Shown: positions 13,325 through 13,675 of the stretch, one piece after another
Position numbering within the stretch: position 1 is the first letter of the stretch
How the letters are laid out: every line of letters begins with the position of its first letter
NCBI GenBank assembly: GCA_036266975.1
Contig: DATAWZ010000235.1
Location: 1-13,675, forward strand
Origin: DATAWZ01 sp036266975
GTDB lineage: Bacteria; Actinomycetota; Thermoleophilia; Solirubrobacterales; Solirubrobacteraceae
Reading direction: 5' to 3'
DNA length: 13,675 bases
Notes under the pieces: model-generated
Told to the model about the DNA's origin: nothing
Seen by the model: only the letters and a program-made list of their open reading frames with translations
Databases searched by the model: none
Made by a program: the position numbers and the translations under genes

Positions 13325-13675
13325 CAGACTTCGAGGATCTCTTTTTCCTTGGCCTTGAGCACCTCGTCGAGGTCGCTGACGCGGCTGTCGGTGAGCTTCT
13401 GCAGCTCTACCTCGGCGCGGTGCTCGTCGTCGGAGGATGCCTCGCCCTCGGCCTTCAGTTCGCGTAGCTGTTGCATCGTGTCGCGGCGCACGTTGCGGAT
13501 CGCGATGCGTCCCTCCTCGGCGAGGTTCTTGACGACCTTGACGAGCTCGCGGCGGCGCTCCTCGGTCAGCTCAGGCACGACGAGCCGCACGACGTTGCCG
13601 TCGTTGGACGGATTCAAGCCGACGTCCGACTCGTTAATCGCCTTCTCGATCAGCTTGATCGAGGACTTGTCATAC
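13324..13675 (-). CDS. frr: Ribosome recycling factor (5' end outside the window)
   Basis: The visible 117 codons are the C-terminal part of ribosome recycling factor, which with EF-G splits post-termination ribosomes. The frame runs open to the window edge; translation of the edge reads YDKSSIKLIEKAINESD and then GLNPSNDGNVVRL, both typical. LTEERRRELVK, IRNVRRD and the end KEKEILEV are also diagnostic. The full protein should have about 185 residues, so about 68 N-terminal residues are missing. A TTG at 13617 is an internal leucine codon, not a start. Its TGA overlaps the uppS ATG by one base. pyrH and tsf usually lie upstream of frr, which would be to the right of this window. Confidence 0.96.
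   Translation of the reverse strand, partial: YDKSSIKLIEKAINESDVGLNPSNDGNVVRLVVPELTEERRRELVKVVKNLAEEGRIAIRNVRRDTMQQLRELKAEGEASSDDEHRAEVELQKLTDSRVSDLDEVLKAKEKEILEV

Noticed and set aside
1..13675. Search for tRNA, rRNA, CRISPR arrays, insertion sequences and attachment sites
   Set aside because: No T-loop-like tRNA pattern outside coding sequence, no regularly spaced repeats, no transposase or integrase and no terminal inverted repeats were seen.

Overview
This window looks like chromosomal DNA from a high-GC actinomycete. My best guess is the class Thermoleophilia (Solirubrobacterales: Conexibacter or Solirubrobacter-like). The grounds are base composition well above 65% GC by eye, frequent GTG starts, an Rv2061-type PPOX/F420 protein, the order frr-uppS-cdsA ... 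dxr-rip, and the style of the secreted proteins. The placement is inference; no rRNA or tRNA is present to anchor it.

Layout. Two plus-strand genes open the window: a small split-barrel F420/FMN protein (189-566) and an FMN-dependent alpha-hydroxy-acid oxidase (619-1725). They converge on a long minus-strand block that fills the rest. Read in its direction of transcription (right to left) the block is: frr (partial, cut by the window end), uppS, cdsA, a PucR-type regulator, a membrane fatty-acid desaturase or carotenoid-hydroxylase-like enzyme, a large secreted sedolisin (S53) protease, dxr, the site-2 protease rseP/rip1, a long-chain acyl-CoA synthetase, and a small six-cysteine secreted protein.

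How the genes work together. frr, uppS and cdsA are joined by TGATG stop/start overlaps and act in ribosome recycling, undecaprenyl-diphosphate synthesis and CDP-diacylglycerol synthesis. dxr (MEP isoprenoid pathway) and rseP (intramembrane proteolysis) form the usual second half of this actinobacterial cluster. Between the halves sit three accessory genes, regulator, lipid-modifying enzyme and exported protease, with tight spacing (23 nt after cdsA, 10 nt before dxr). They therefore appear embedded in the housekeeping transcript. The acyl-CoA synthetase has its own leader and a good ribosome binding site.

No mobile element, CRISPR array, tRNA, rRNA or integration signature was seen. No gap without a gene exceeds 300 bases. 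I see no clear-cut undescribed system. The most interesting unit is the regulator-desaturase-sedolisin trio inside the cell-envelope cluster, with inverted repeats at two of its junctions.
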